From NCBI GenBank assembly GCA_036567785.1, contig DATCTV010000010.1, positions 1-62,106 of the forward strand: a DNA stretch of 62,106 nucleotides. Reading direction: 5' to 3'. Each line of letters starts with the position of its first letter. Position 1 is the stretch's first letter. The DNA is from Desulfomonilia bacterium (GTDB lineage: Bacteria; Desulfobacterota; Desulfomonilia; UBA1062). Of this stretch, positions 17,678 through 25,850 are shown piece by piece. Position numbers and translations under genes: made by a program. A model generated the notes under the pieces. That model did no database searches. It worked only from the letters and a program-made list of their open reading frames with translations, and was not told where the DNA came from.

Positions 17678-19168
17678 ATGTCTGATTATGATGCCGTGGT
17701 AATCGGTGCAGGAAATGGCGGTCTTACTGCAGCAGCCGGTCTTGCGAAAGAGGGTCACAATGTTCTTCTCCTGGAAAAGCACAATGTCCCCGGAGGCTGT
17801 GCTACGAGTTTTATCAGGGGAAGGTTTGAATTCGAAGTCGCCCTGCATCAGCTCAGTGGATTGGGGCTTCCTGAATTTCCTGGACCCTTGAGAGGTGTCC
17901 TGAGCAATCTGGGCGTGATAGACAAGATAGAATTCATCCAGCAGAAGCACCTTTACCGGATAGTGGTTCCCTCACGGATGGATATAACGCTGACCACAGA
18001 CAGAAAGCAAATTGAAGAGACGCTTACAGAAAGGTTCCCTTCTGAGAAGGAAGGCATCAGAAAGTTCTTTGACCTTGTATATGCATTTTCCATGGAAATG
18101 GTCAGTGTCCTCTTTATGAAAGACCCTGAGGCAAGTCCCCGGAAATATCCGCTGTTTTTCAGTCTTGCGCTGAAAGAAACTCAACCCATACTGGATCAAT
18201 ACCTTAAAGACCCTCTCCTGCAGGGGGCAGTGGCCATATATTGGGGATATGCCGGGCTTCCCCCCAGCAGGCTCAGCTTTATGGATTTTGCCCTTATGCT
18301 GTGGGCTTATATCGAATTCAAGCCCTGGCATATGAAAGGCGGTTCCCAGGCGATGTCGAACGCCCTGTGCGATGCCTTTCTCGGATACGGCGGCCGTGCA
18401 AGATTCAACTGCGCAGCAAAGAAAATCAATGTGAAGAACGGCAGGATAGTTTCCGTCGTTACCGAAGACGGCGACGAGATAACAACCAGGGCCGTCGTGT
18501 CGAATGCCGGTCCCATACGCACTCTTGTCGACATGGTCGGAGTTGACAATTGTCCGGCAGGTGAGATGAAAAGGCTAAATACCAGGACTGTAGGGCTTTC
18601 CGCCTTCACTATTTACATGGGCTTTGACTGCAATCCGTCTGAACTTGGTATCGAAAAGGCGACCAACTTCATCTGTTCGACAACCGATGCTGATCAGGCC
18701 TACATGAGCATGAAGACGCTCAATCCGGCCGAATTCTCACTGCTTACCTGCTATGACGTGGATGACCCGGATTTCTCGCCGGAAGGCGCCTGCCAGGCAT
18801 CGCTCGTAACATTGCAGTATGCCGAGCCCTGGATGAGCGTATCGCCTTCACGTTATTATGATGTGAAATACCGCTATGCGGAACATATGCTGAAGCTTGC
18901 TGAGAAGGTGTTTCCCGATCTGAGAAAACACATTGAAGAGGCTGAACCTGCAACACCGCTTACCCATATGCGCTATCTGGGGCACCCCGGCGGCTCTATC
19001 TACGGTTCGGACCACTTTACGAGAGAGACCAGCATGTTTGTCGATTCCCGTTCGGAAATCGAAGGGCTTTATTATACCGGGGCATGGAACGGTGCAGGCG
19101 GATTCCAGCCGACACTGCAGTCGGGGGCATCTGTTGCAAGGTCGGTTTCCAGAATGCTTAAGGGTTAA
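17678..19168 (+). CDS. FAD-dependent oxidoreductase, RetSat/phytoene desaturase-like
   Basis: 496 residues. The N-terminal FAD fold is DAVVIGAGNGGLTAAAGLA..GHNVLLLEKHNVPGGCAT, and the C-terminal FAD signature is GLYYTGAWNGAGGFQPTLQSGASVA. The overall pattern follows CrtI and all-trans-retinol 13,14-reductase (RetSat) proteins, which oxidise or reduce C-C double bonds. No other carotenoid gene is present. The next gene, 15 bases on, encodes an iron-sulfur flavin reductase, so electrons may pass between the two; the substrate is unknown. RBS AAGGAG. Confidence 0.88.
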   Translation: MSDYDAVVIGAGNGGLTAAAGLAKEGHNVLLLEKHNVPGGCATSFIRGRFEFEVALHQLSGLGLPEFPGPLRGVLSNLGVIDKIEFIQQKHLYRIVVPSRMDITLTTDRKQIEETLTERFPSEKEGIRKFFDLVYAFSMEMVSVLFMKDPEASPRKYPLFFSLALKETQPILDQYLKDPLLQGAVAIYWGYAGLPPSRLSFMDFALMLWAYIEFKPWHMKGGSQAMSNALCDAFLGYGGRARFNCAAKKINVKNGRIVSVVTEDGDEITTRAVVSNAGPIRTLVDMVGVDNCPAGEMKRLNTRTVGLSAFTIYMGFDCNPSELGIEKATNFICSTTDADQAYMSMKTLNPAEFSLLTCYDVDDPDFSPEGACQASLVTLQYAEPWMSVSPSRYYDVKYRYAEHMLKLAEKVFPDLRKHIEEAEPATPLTHMRYLGHPGGSIYGSDHFTRETSMFVDSRSEIEGLYYTGAWNGAGGFQPTLQSGASVARSVSRMLKG

Positions 19169-19183
19169 ACAAGGGGGAATATT

Positions 19184-20341
19184 ATGGGATCTAAAGATAT
19201 ATTCAAGCAAATTGAGAATTATGATGAAATGCTGAAGGATACGGCAGTTCTTGAAAAATACGGATTTGATTACCAGACAAGAAAAGGCGAGGTGGAGAAG
19301 ATAATCGACGAGCTTCATCCCGGAAGGCTTAATCTGGTTGTCTCTGAAATAAAAGAGGAAACGCCTAGCACAAAATCTATAAGGCTGGTTTCCGCCGACG
19401 GGTACCTTCCGCCCTTTCAGGCAGGACAGTACATCAATATGTTCGTCGATGTCGGCGGTATAAGGACAAGCAGGCCGTACAGCATTGCTTCGGCCCCGAC
19501 GCAGAGCGGTTATTATGAGATTGCCGTCAGGAGGGTTGACGATGGTTTCGTATCGAATTATCTGCTTGATGAATTAAAGGTCGGGGCATTGCTCCAGTCT
19601 TCATCCCCTTCGGGCAACTTTCACTATAATCCTTTATATCAGGGCGACAACCTCGTGTTTATCGCGGGGGGCAGCGGGATCACCCCTTTCATGAGCATGA
19701 TCAGGGAGATGGCGGACAGAAATACCTCCCGCAGGGTTCACATGCTTTATGGCAGCAGGGTTGAGGGGGACGTCATATATCATGATGAACTCAAAAGGAT
19801 TGCAGCGGCGCACAAAAACTTCTCGTTCGATATTGTCGTTTCCGAGCCGTCAGAGGGCTATGCCGGGAAAAAAGGTTTCATCAATGCGGAACTCATTAAA
19901 GATTCGACATCTTCTGAAGACTGCACATTTTTTGTCTGCGGGCCCGAGGCGATGTATGATTTCTGCCTTGGCGAACTTGAAAAGCTTTCGATACCGCAAC
20001 GAAAGATCAGGGTGGAGATTATGGGCGCTCCCAAAGATATTACCCTTCAGCCGGGCTGGCCTGCTGGAGTCAATGCAAAGGATGTCTTCAAGGTTCTCAT
20101 CAAGGGTAAAAAAACCATAAAAGCCAGGGCCGGTGAACCTTTAATGTCATCACTGGAAAGGTCGGGTATTAATATTCCCGCATTGTGCCGCTCGGGCGAA
20201 TGCAGCCTCTGCAGGACAAAACTCATATCAGGTAAAGTCTTTCAGCCGGACGGGGTCAAGCTCAGGAAGTCGGACAGGCGGTTCGGATACATTCATCCGT
20301 GCATGTCCTATCCGCTTGCCGATATTGAAATTATGCTTTGA
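19184..20341 (+). CDS. ferredoxin-NAD(P) reductase-like flavoprotein with C-terminal 2Fe-2S domain
   Basis: 385 residues. An unusual acidic N-terminal extension of about 40 residues precedes the FAD domain (SRPYSIASAPT), the NAD(P) domain (GGSGITPFMSMI; FFVCGPEAMYDF) and a plant-type 2Fe-2S ferredoxin with CRSGECSLC and a later IHPCMSYP cysteine. Similar FAD/NAD/2Fe-2S reductases feed oxygenases in aerobes; in this anaerobic setting it more likely links NAD(P)H to the preceding flavoprotein or to the polyferredoxin, which is inference. It ends the first transcript of the redox block. Confidence 0.9.
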   Translation: MGSKDIFKQIENYDEMLKDTAVLEKYGFDYQTRKGEVEKIIDELHPGRLNLVVSEIKEETPSTKSIRLVSADGYLPPFQAGQYINMFVDVGGIRTSRPYSIASAPTQSGYYEIAVRRVDDGFVSNYLLDELKVGALLQSSSPSGNFHYNPLYQGDNLVFIAGGSGITPFMSMIREMADRNTSRRVHMLYGSRVEGDVIYHDELKRIAAAHKNFSFDIVVSEPSEGYAGKKGFINAELIKDSTSSEDCTFFVCGPEAMYDFCLGELEKLSIPQRKIRVEIMGAPKDITLQPGWPAGVNAKDVFKVLIKGKKTIKARAGEPLMSSLERSGINIPALCRSGECSLCRTKLISGKVFQPDGVKLRKSDRRFGYIHPCMSYPLADIEIML

Positions 20342-20353
20342 TGTATCGGGCAG

Positions 20354-20413
20354 TTCACCGTTAAAATAATGATTTATGAAACGCTTTACTGAAACGGTGA
20401 AATTGCATATATT
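20354..20413 (+). promoter_or_regulatory. candidate promoter with inverted repeat upstream of AOR operon
   Basis: TTTACT (20385-20390), 17 bases and TATATT (20408-20413) form a sigma-70-like promoter. TTCACCGTT at 20354-20362 and its exact complement AACGGTGAA at 20393-20401 are a 9-base inverted repeat with a 30-base gap; the second arm lies between -35 and -10. This looks like a two-site operator, or less likely an RNA stem. The bound regulator is unknown. Confidence 0.5.
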
Positions 20414-20445
20414 ACAGCGATAATTTGATCAGATAGGAGGATATT

Positions 20446-20637
20446 ATGTCTGCTGTAACATCAAAAGATATAGAAATGGCACAGAAGTGTCTGACCTGTC
20501 CGGTCTGCAAGACGGCAAGAAAGAAACAGTCCGGCATCGCCTTCTGGTTTGTCAAGTCGATAGAAGGCAGCCTCTGTCCCAACTGCAAGGCCTATGAAAG
20601 GGTATACGGAAAGAAAGCACACGAACCTTTAAGATAA
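20446..20637 (+). CDS. small cysteine-rich (zinc-ribbon/rubredoxin-like) protein
   Basis: 63 residues with strong AGGAGG upstream. Cysteines C15, C18 and C21 near the N-terminus and C44-P-N-C47 could bind zinc or iron in a knuckle fold; GIAFWFVKSIEG lies between. I do not recognise a named family. Its position 37 bases before AOR on the same transcript suggests an accessory or electron-transfer role for AOR. It is too short for an enzyme. Confidence 0.75.
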   Translation: MSAVTSKDIEMAQKCLTCPVCKTARKKQSGIAFWFVKSIEGSLCPNCKAYERVYGKKAHEPLR

Positions 20638-20674
20638 TTGGGCATCCAACAGTAAAAGCGCAAGGGAGGAAAAC

Positions 20675-22624
20675 ATGGGTAAAGGTTATATGGGAAAAGT
20701 TTTATTTGTTGATCTGTCAAAAGGAGATTTCAAGGAAGAAACTATTCCGGACGAGGTTTACGAGAAATACCTTTCCGGTACTGGTCTGGCGGCTTATCTC
20801 CTCTATAACAGAATTCCCGCAGGGGCCGATGCGCTAGGTCCGGAGAATATCTTCGGGCTTATGTCTGGACTGCTCACCGGGACAGGGAGTCTGTTCACCG
20901 GCAGATGGATGGCTGTAGGAAAATCTCCTCTGACCGGCGGCTGGGGCGACGCCAATTGCGGAGGCCAGTTTTCTCCGGCTATTAAAAGGGCCGGATATGA
21001 CGGAATATTATTTACGGGCATAAGCGAAAAGCCCGTTTATCTGTATATAGGCGAAGGCAAGATGGAATTGAGGGACGCATCCGGCCTCTGGGGAAAGGAT
21101 GCCGTCGAGACCGAAGAGATGCTGCTTGAAGAGTGCGGCCATGACGCTAAAGTAGCATGCATAGGTCCGGCAGGCGAAAAGCTTTCACTTATAGCAGGCA
21201 TATGTAATGACAAGGGCAGGATTGCAGCACGCTCCGGCCTGGGTGCGGTCATGGGATCAAAAAAGCTGAAGGCAGTCGTACTCGACGGCTGCAGGAGAAT
21301 CCCGGTTGCCGACCGTGACGAGATGAAGAATCTGAGCAAGATATGCAGCAAATGGGTGGGCATGCAGCCCCCGTTTGTTCCCGGCAACATGACCGGCTTC
21401 ATCGGCGCATTCATGCGCATACTTCCCACCCAGATGGCACAGGACGGTATGCTCTATAAGGTCATGCTCAGAAAATGGGGCACGGTAAGCATGAATCAGG
21501 TTTCCGCCGAGATGGGGGATTCACCGATAAAGAACTGGTCTGGCAGCAACAAAGACTTCGGCATGTCAAAATCAAAATACGTCAACCCGGATGTATATAC
21601 GGATTGCGAGATGGTGAAATACCATTGCTACTCATGTCCTCTCGGCTGCGGCGGCATCTGCAAGATGACCGGCAAATTCAGTGAAACGCACAAGCCGGAA
21701 TATGAGAGCGTTCTTGCTCTGGGCGGGCTTTGCATGAACGAGGATTCTGACAGCATATTCTATATGAATGAGCTTCTCAACCGTGCAGGCATGGACACGA
21801 TATCGGCGGGCGGCACGGCGGCATTCGCCATTGAATGCTACGAGCGCGGCATACTTACAAAAGACGAGACGGACGGCCTGGAACTCAAATGGGGCAATAC
21901 GGCTGCTATTGTTTCGCTGATAGAAAAGATGATCAAGAGGGAAGGGATAGGCGATCTACTTGCTGACGGATCAAAGGTCGCTTCTCAAAAGATCGGCAAA
22001 GGTTCAGAACGTTACGCCATACATGCAGGCGGGCAGGAGCTTGCAATGCATGACGGAAGGGGTGACCCGGGTTTCGGCCTGCACTACAGTGTCGATCCTA
22101 CACCAGGCAGGCATACAATCGGGGCATGGCTGTATTATGAGATGTTCCAGCTCTGGAAAAAGGTCAAAAGCCTGCCCGCCGTCAAACCTCTTTATCACAA
22201 GGATGCAAAATACAAGGCCGATGAGGAAAAGGCGATATGGTCGAATGCATGCAGCAAGTTCATGAACGTACTGAACGGTTCGGGCGTATGCATGTTCGGG
22301 GCATTTATCGGAATAAAGCGGACCCCGACATTTGACTGGCTTAACGCGGCTACGGGTTGGAACAAATCGCCTGAAGATTATATGGAAATCGGCGAGCGCA
22401 TTCAGACGCTTAAACAGCAATTCAACATAAAGCATGGCATCGAGCCCAAATCATTCAAAGCAAACGACCGTTCGCTTGGCATTCCACCGCTGCTGGAAGG
22501 CGCAAACAAGGGAAGGACTGTCGAGATAGACAAGCTCATGAAGGATTACTGGACTGCATTCGGATGGGATCCGGAAACCGGAAAACCGAAGGGTGAAACC
22601 CTTGCAAAACTGGGAATAGAATAA
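20675..22624 (+). CDS. aldehyde ferredoxin oxidoreductase family enzyme (tungsten/molybdopterin)
   Basis: 649 residues. The N-terminal domain has GPENIFGLMSGLLTGTG and GGQFSPAIKRAGYDGI, the usual bis-pterin domain. The 4Fe-4S ligands are C318-x2-C321-x3-C325 (in CYSCPLGCGGIC) plus C539. GMDTISAGGTAAFAIE and MHDGRGDPGFGLHYS match the active-site region of AOR. Family members oxidise aldehydes or reduce acids with ferredoxin; the related BamB reduces benzoyl-CoA, but the partners here do not match a bam cluster. The polyferredoxin follows after 15 bases. Physiological substrate not determined. Confidence 0.95.
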   Translation: MGKGYMGKVLFVDLSKGDFKEETIPDEVYEKYLSGTGLAAYLLYNRIPAGADALGPENIFGLMSGLLTGTGSLFTGRWMAVGKSPLTGGWGDANCGGQFSPAIKRAGYDGILFTGISEKPVYLYIGEGKMELRDASGLWGKDAVETEEMLLEECGHDAKVACIGPAGEKLSLIAGICNDKGRIAARSGLGAVMGSKKLKAVVLDGCRRIPVADRDEMKNLSKICSKWVGMQPPFVPGNMTGFIGAFMRILPTQMAQDGMLYKVMLRKWGTVSMNQVSAEMGDSPIKNWSGSNKDFGMSKSKYVNPDVYTDCEMVKYHCYSCPLGCGGICKMTGKFSETHKPEYESVLALGGLCMNEDSDSIFYMNELLNRAGMDTISAGGTAAFAIECYERGILTKDETDGLELKWGNTAAIVSLIEKMIKREGIGDLLADGSKVASQKIGKGSERYAIHAGGQELAMHDGRGDPGFGLHYSVDPTPGRHTIGAWLYYEMFQLWKKVKSLPAVKPLYHKDAKYKADEEKAIWSNACSKFMNVLNGSGVCMFGAFIGIKRTPTFDWLNAATGWNKSPEDYMEIGERIQTLKQQFNIKHGIEPKSFKANDRSLGIPPLLEGANKGRTVEIDKLMKDYWTAFGWDPETGKPKGETLAKLGIE

Positions 22625-22639
22625 GAGGAGGATGGCCAG

Positions 22640-23068
22640 ATGTCATATACGATTATTGAAGTCTGCAACGGTTGCGGTGCATGTAAGAGATTATGCCCGG
22701 CAAATGCCATAAGCGGCACGCAGAAAAGCCTGCATGTAATAGATGGCTCTCTCTGTATCGAATGCGGCGCCTGCGGCAGAGTCTGCCCCAAACAGGCTGT
22801 CAAGGACAGTCTTGGCAGGATATGCACTGCCGTAAAGAAATCGGAATGGGAAAAGCCGGTATTTGATCACAAGAAATGCAATTCATGCGTTATCTGCATT
22901 GATGCCTGTCCCACGGGTTGCCTTGCCATGTCAGGGGCCATGGGAAAAGACAAGCATGGTAAACCTTACATGAAAGACGACAAGGCCTGCATCGGCTGCG
23001 GTTTCTGTGCAGCTGAATGTCCGGTCGATGCGATAACAATGGCGAAGCCTGCAGCAAAGGCGGCGTAG
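22640..23068 (+). CDS. polyferredoxin with four 4Fe-4S motifs
   Basis: 142 residues with four complete CxxCxxCxxxCP motifs: CNGCGACKRLCP, CIECGACGRVCP, CNSCVICIDACP and CIGCGFCAAECP. It is the likely electron partner of the upstream AOR, similar to the electron-transfer subunits of other AOR-family enzymes. No signal peptide. A strong hairpin follows the stop. Confidence 0.93.
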   Translation: MSYTIIEVCNGCGACKRLCPANAISGTQKSLHVIDGSLCIECGACGRVCPKQAVKDSLGRICTAVKKSEWEKPVFDHKKCNSCVICIDACPTGCLAMSGAMGKDKHGKPYMKDDKACIGCGFCAAECPVDAITMAKPAAKAA

Positions 23069-23080
23069 CTTTAATTAAGA

Positions 23081-23111
23081 GGTGCACATCCCGTGCGGGA
23101 TGTGCACCTTT
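23081..23111 (+). terminator. hairpin terminator after polyferredoxin
   Basis: A perfect 13-base stem, GGTGCACATCCCG (23081-23093) and its complement (23096-23108), with a 2-base loop is followed by only three T. The stem is very stable; the weak T tract makes termination efficiency uncertain. It ends the AOR transcript. Confidence 0.7.
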
Positions 23112-23156
23112 CGATACTAATCATTATCATATCCTCTCAGTTCAATAATCAATCCT

Positions 23157-24227
23157 ATGCGTACGGGAATAATGACTACACCGCTTCACGGGGGCAAGGC
23201 ACCGGCATGGCTTTTTAAAAGGATGCAGGTGCTGGCCGGTGAGATTGTAAAGGCGATCATACTGGATTACGGGACAGACGAACTCCTGAAAAGGCTCTCA
23301 GAACCCTTGTGGTTTCAGGCGCTGGGTTGCGTTCTCGGATTTGACTGGCATTCAAGCGGTGTAACGACAACGGTATGCGGCGCGATCAAAGAGGGTATTG
23401 CAGGTTTTGAGCATGAAATCGGTTTTTATGCATGCGGCGGCAAAGGGGCCAGGTCAAGGCAGACTCCATTCGAAATTGAAATGCGGTGCGAAAGACTCGG
23501 GCAGGAACCCGCCCCTTTGGTGCGCGCCAGCAGACTCTCGGCCAAGGTTGACAACAACGCGCTTCAGGACGGCCATCAGCTTTACCACCACAATTTCTTT
23601 TTTGATTCATCGCTTACCTGGACCGTTGTACAGCAGGGCATGAACGAAGAGGCGCAAACCGCCCGCAGGTATCACTGGTATTCTCCTGCGCTGAAGGATT
23701 TTGTTGAGGAGCCTCACGCAGGGATAACCGCACAAACGGCCTTGCATACAGTCTATGATCTGACTGCAAAATCGAGCGTTGAAACCAGGGATGCATCTGT
23801 TGAAATACTTAAAGAGGGACCTGATTTTGTGATCGGCGAACTTAAGAAGGCGCGGGAATACAGCCTGCCTTTCAGGCATGAAGTAATGTTACGTGACATC
23901 AATCCTGAGAATATACGCAGGGTTCTCATTGAAACCTATGAACAGAATCCCACTGATTTTAGCTCTCTCATAGGGGCCAAAGGTGCGGGGCCGAAAACGA
24001 TAAGGGCGCTATCTCTGCTTGCAGAGATTATACACGGGACTCAGGTCAGCCGCACCGACCCTGCTGTTTTTTCATTCGCGCATGGAGGCAAGGACGGCAC
24101 TCCTTACCCTGTTGACAGAAAGAATTATGACCACTCGATAGAAGTTTTGAGAACAGCTGTAGAAAAAGCAAGGATCGGCGAGAAAGACAGACTTGACGCG
24201 ATCAGGCGGCTTGCCTGCAAATTCTGA
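23157..24227 (+). CDS. DUF763 domain protein
   Basis: 356 residues. The chain begins with the DUF763 signature MRTGIMTTPLHGGKAPAWLFKRM, with LSEPLWFQALGCVLGFDWHSSGVTT and DGHQLYHHNFFFD following, and a C-terminal helix-hairpin-helix-like GAKGAGPKTIRALSL. The function is unknown; the family is scattered through archaea and anaerobic bacteria, and the HhH-like motif hints at DNA binding. Start chosen because homologs begin MR.G at the same place; no RBS is visible. It is separated from the AOR operon by a terminator hairpin. Confidence 0.88.
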   Translation: MRTGIMTTPLHGGKAPAWLFKRMQVLAGEIVKAIILDYGTDELLKRLSEPLWFQALGCVLGFDWHSSGVTTTVCGAIKEGIAGFEHEIGFYACGGKGARSRQTPFEIEMRCERLGQEPAPLVRASRLSAKVDNNALQDGHQLYHHNFFFDSSLTWTVVQQGMNEEAQTARRYHWYSPALKDFVEEPHAGITAQTALHTVYDLTAKSSVETRDASVEILKEGPDFVIGELKKAREYSLPFRHEVMLRDINPENIRRVLIETYEQNPTDFSSLIGAKGAGPKTIRALSLLAEIIHGTQVSRTDPAVFSFAHGGKDGTPYPVDRKNYDHSIEVLRTAVEKARIGEKDRLDAIRRLACKF

Positions 24228-24243
24228 TATGCATTAATTGCAA

Positions 24244-24263
24244 CCTGATCTAGACAGATCAGG
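24244..24263. terminator. short hairpin after DUF763 gene
   Basis: CCTGATCT (24244-24251) and AGATCAGG (24256-24263) form a perfect 8-base stem with a 4-base loop. A T-run occurs only about 15 bases later, so it may be a weak terminator or an operator. Confidence 0.4.
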
Positions 24264-24380
24264 AATGTTAATTACGATTTTTTCCAACATAAGCTCTTTG
24301 CTACCTGAATAAAAAATAGACATCTGCAGGAGATGATAAGTTTCTGTGGTTTTATTAAACTGACAATCAATCGCAGTTAT

Positions 24381-25091
24381 CTATAAATTATTTCTAGGGA
24401 GTTCAATAACCATATTGACTCCATCTTTCTTGAAAAGACTTGCAGGATAATTCATTATCTTACCTAATTTTTCCACTTCAATTGTTGTCTTCATTTTTTC
24501 CGCATCTTTTTGTTTCAGACCTGTAATATTGGAATGGATTACAAATCCCTTATATCTGCTTACTGGATTAATTAAATAATCCTGATCCAAAGAGGCGGAA
24601 TACATTGCCAAATCATCCAAATACCGAGTAGTCCCAGTTTCCATCATTGGTTTCATTCGACTGTAGGCATTCTCGATCATGGCTTGTCTCTTGTTGAAAT
24701 CAAGGTTTATCATAACAAGCTCATCGCTTATTTCACGAGGCCAATTGATTTTGATAGTCCTTCTAGGTATTTTAATTGTTCCATTTTCATCCGTCCTCAA
24801 CCAATATGTTTGTTCATACTTATTATTAAAATTTGTTTCAATATTAGGTATGAACAGAATAATTGTATATGTAATATGTTCTGATGAAAGCATATAAAGA
24901 ACCGGGACATTTCTGATTGGCTCTTTGGTAATTTCATCAACCACCTTGATAGTAATCGGCCTTACAGCAATGCTGTTTTTTATCCAGGGTATTTCAATGT
25001 TAAGAAAATAATTGTTTTTAGCTTCCCAGTATACAAAGAAACAGCTCAATAGGATTACAATTCCGATAACAATCTTTTTTCGGAGCATCAT
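24381..25091 (-). CDS. hypothetical membrane-anchored protein, AT-rich orphan
   Basis: 236 residues. One N-terminal membrane segment (IVIGIVILLSCFFVYWEA) is followed by a periplasmic chain with ITIKVVDEITKEPIRNVPVL, which resembles a small beta-sandwich with an Ig-like or carboxypeptidase-regulatory fold. I recognise no family. Codon use is markedly richer in A and T than that of its neighbours, and it is flanked by gene-poor sequence, which suggests recent acquisition. No partner gene is apparent. Confidence 0.7.
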   Translation of the reverse strand: MMLRKKIVIGIVILLSCFFVYWEAKNNYFLNIEIPWIKNSIAVRPITIKVVDEITKEPIRNVPVLYMLSSEHITYTIILFIPNIETNFNNKYEQTYWLRTDENGTIKIPRRTIKINWPREISDELVMINLDFNKRQAMIENAYSRMKPMMETGTTRYLDDLAMYSASLDQDYLINPVSRYKGFVIHSNITGLKQKDAEKMKTTIEVEKLGKIMNYPASLFKKDGVNMVIELPRNNL

Positions 25092-25476
25092 TTATTATCT
25101 TATTCTCCCTGTACGAATGCCTCGAACCCTTTAAAACCAGTTTGCTTCTGAAATCCTTAAATAGCATATGCGATCACTCATGAAAAAGAGTAATTTGTTA
25201 CAACAAACAATAACTTCATTTAGAATACATAATAATTAAAGGTCTCCTGAAGTAATATGCATTATTGTTGATCATCTACAGAGTATCTCTTCTGGCACGT
25301 CATCATCAAATACTTGCCCTTCGGGAAAGTCCAGATATCTTGAGGTTATCCAAGATCGGCTTGTACTCAATATATCCACATAAGACCATAGGTATCGGCT
25401 TTCAGATTGAAAGACAAAGTCAGATCTTCACGGGTTGATCTATAAGATAGGATACAGATTTTAAATTTTTGATATT
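25092..25476. other. gene-free AT-rich spacer
   Basis: I see no convincing gene in these 385 bases. Reading the minus strand through about 25300-25400 gives a short open stretch that soon stops. No clear terminator is seen for the MoaE-regulator-kinase operon that ends at 25477. A TGGCAC at 25293 lacks the second half of a sigma-54 promoter. Confidence 0.5.
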
Positions 25477-25845
25477 TCAGACAAAATGTTCGGTCTTGCT
25501 GGTTACGGTTTTCTTTACGGTATTGAGTGTGTCCGTGAGCACAGGGATCACATTTTCCCTTATATCGCCTGCGACCGCGATCAGCAGCAGGTCGTCTCCC
25601 ACTTTCAGTTCGCCCTCGTTCACATGGACGAGTATCTCAAATATACCGGGCCGAGATTTCTGGGCTGTTATAATGTCATCAAGTTTTTTTCTGTCTGCCG
25701 TAACTGCCACACCCCTTACTTTTCTGCCGTCACGCGAGGTTCCCCTGACTATCCCGTTATGGCAGAGTATCATACCCACTGAATCCGCTCCTGGCATGGC
25801 CTTTATCTTGTTAACCATTTCATCAAGTGATGTTTGTTTTTCCAT
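25477..25845 (-). CDS. MoaE-like molybdopterin synthase family protein
   Basis: 122 residues aligning with MoaE: an N-terminal VGMILCHNGIVRG, then ILVHVNEGELKVGDDLLLIAVAG at the usual HRxGxLxxGE position, and a C-terminal VKKTVTSKTEHF retaining the two lysines that act in E. coli MoaE. The HR of the HRxG motif is replaced (VNEG), so it may not be a standard synthase subunit. It ends a two-component operon five bases after the regulator. A link with pterin supply to the nearby AOR is plausible but unproven. Confidence 0.75.
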   Translation of the reverse strand: MEKQTSLDEMVNKIKAMPGADSVGMILCHNGIVRGTSRDGRKVRGVAVTADRKKLDDIITAQKSRPGIFEILVHVNEGELKVGDDLLLIAVAGDIRENVIPVLTDTLNTVKKTVTSKTEHFV

Positions 25846-25850
25846 CAGTA

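Noticed and set aside
20675..22624. naming the AOR-family enzyme as benzoyl-CoA reductase BamB
   Set aside because: Length is similar, but the N-terminal and cysteine-region sequence is closer to general AOR, and no bamC-I partner genes surround it.
25293..25298. TGGCAC as a sigma-54 promoter near the NtrC-type regulator
   Set aside because: The second element (TTGC-like, five bases downstream) is absent, and no gene starts at a suitable distance.
25300..25420. pseudogene fragment on the minus strand in the 25.1-25.5 kb gap
   Set aside because: A 30-codon stretch looks weakly protein-like but is bounded by stops and matches no family that I recognise.
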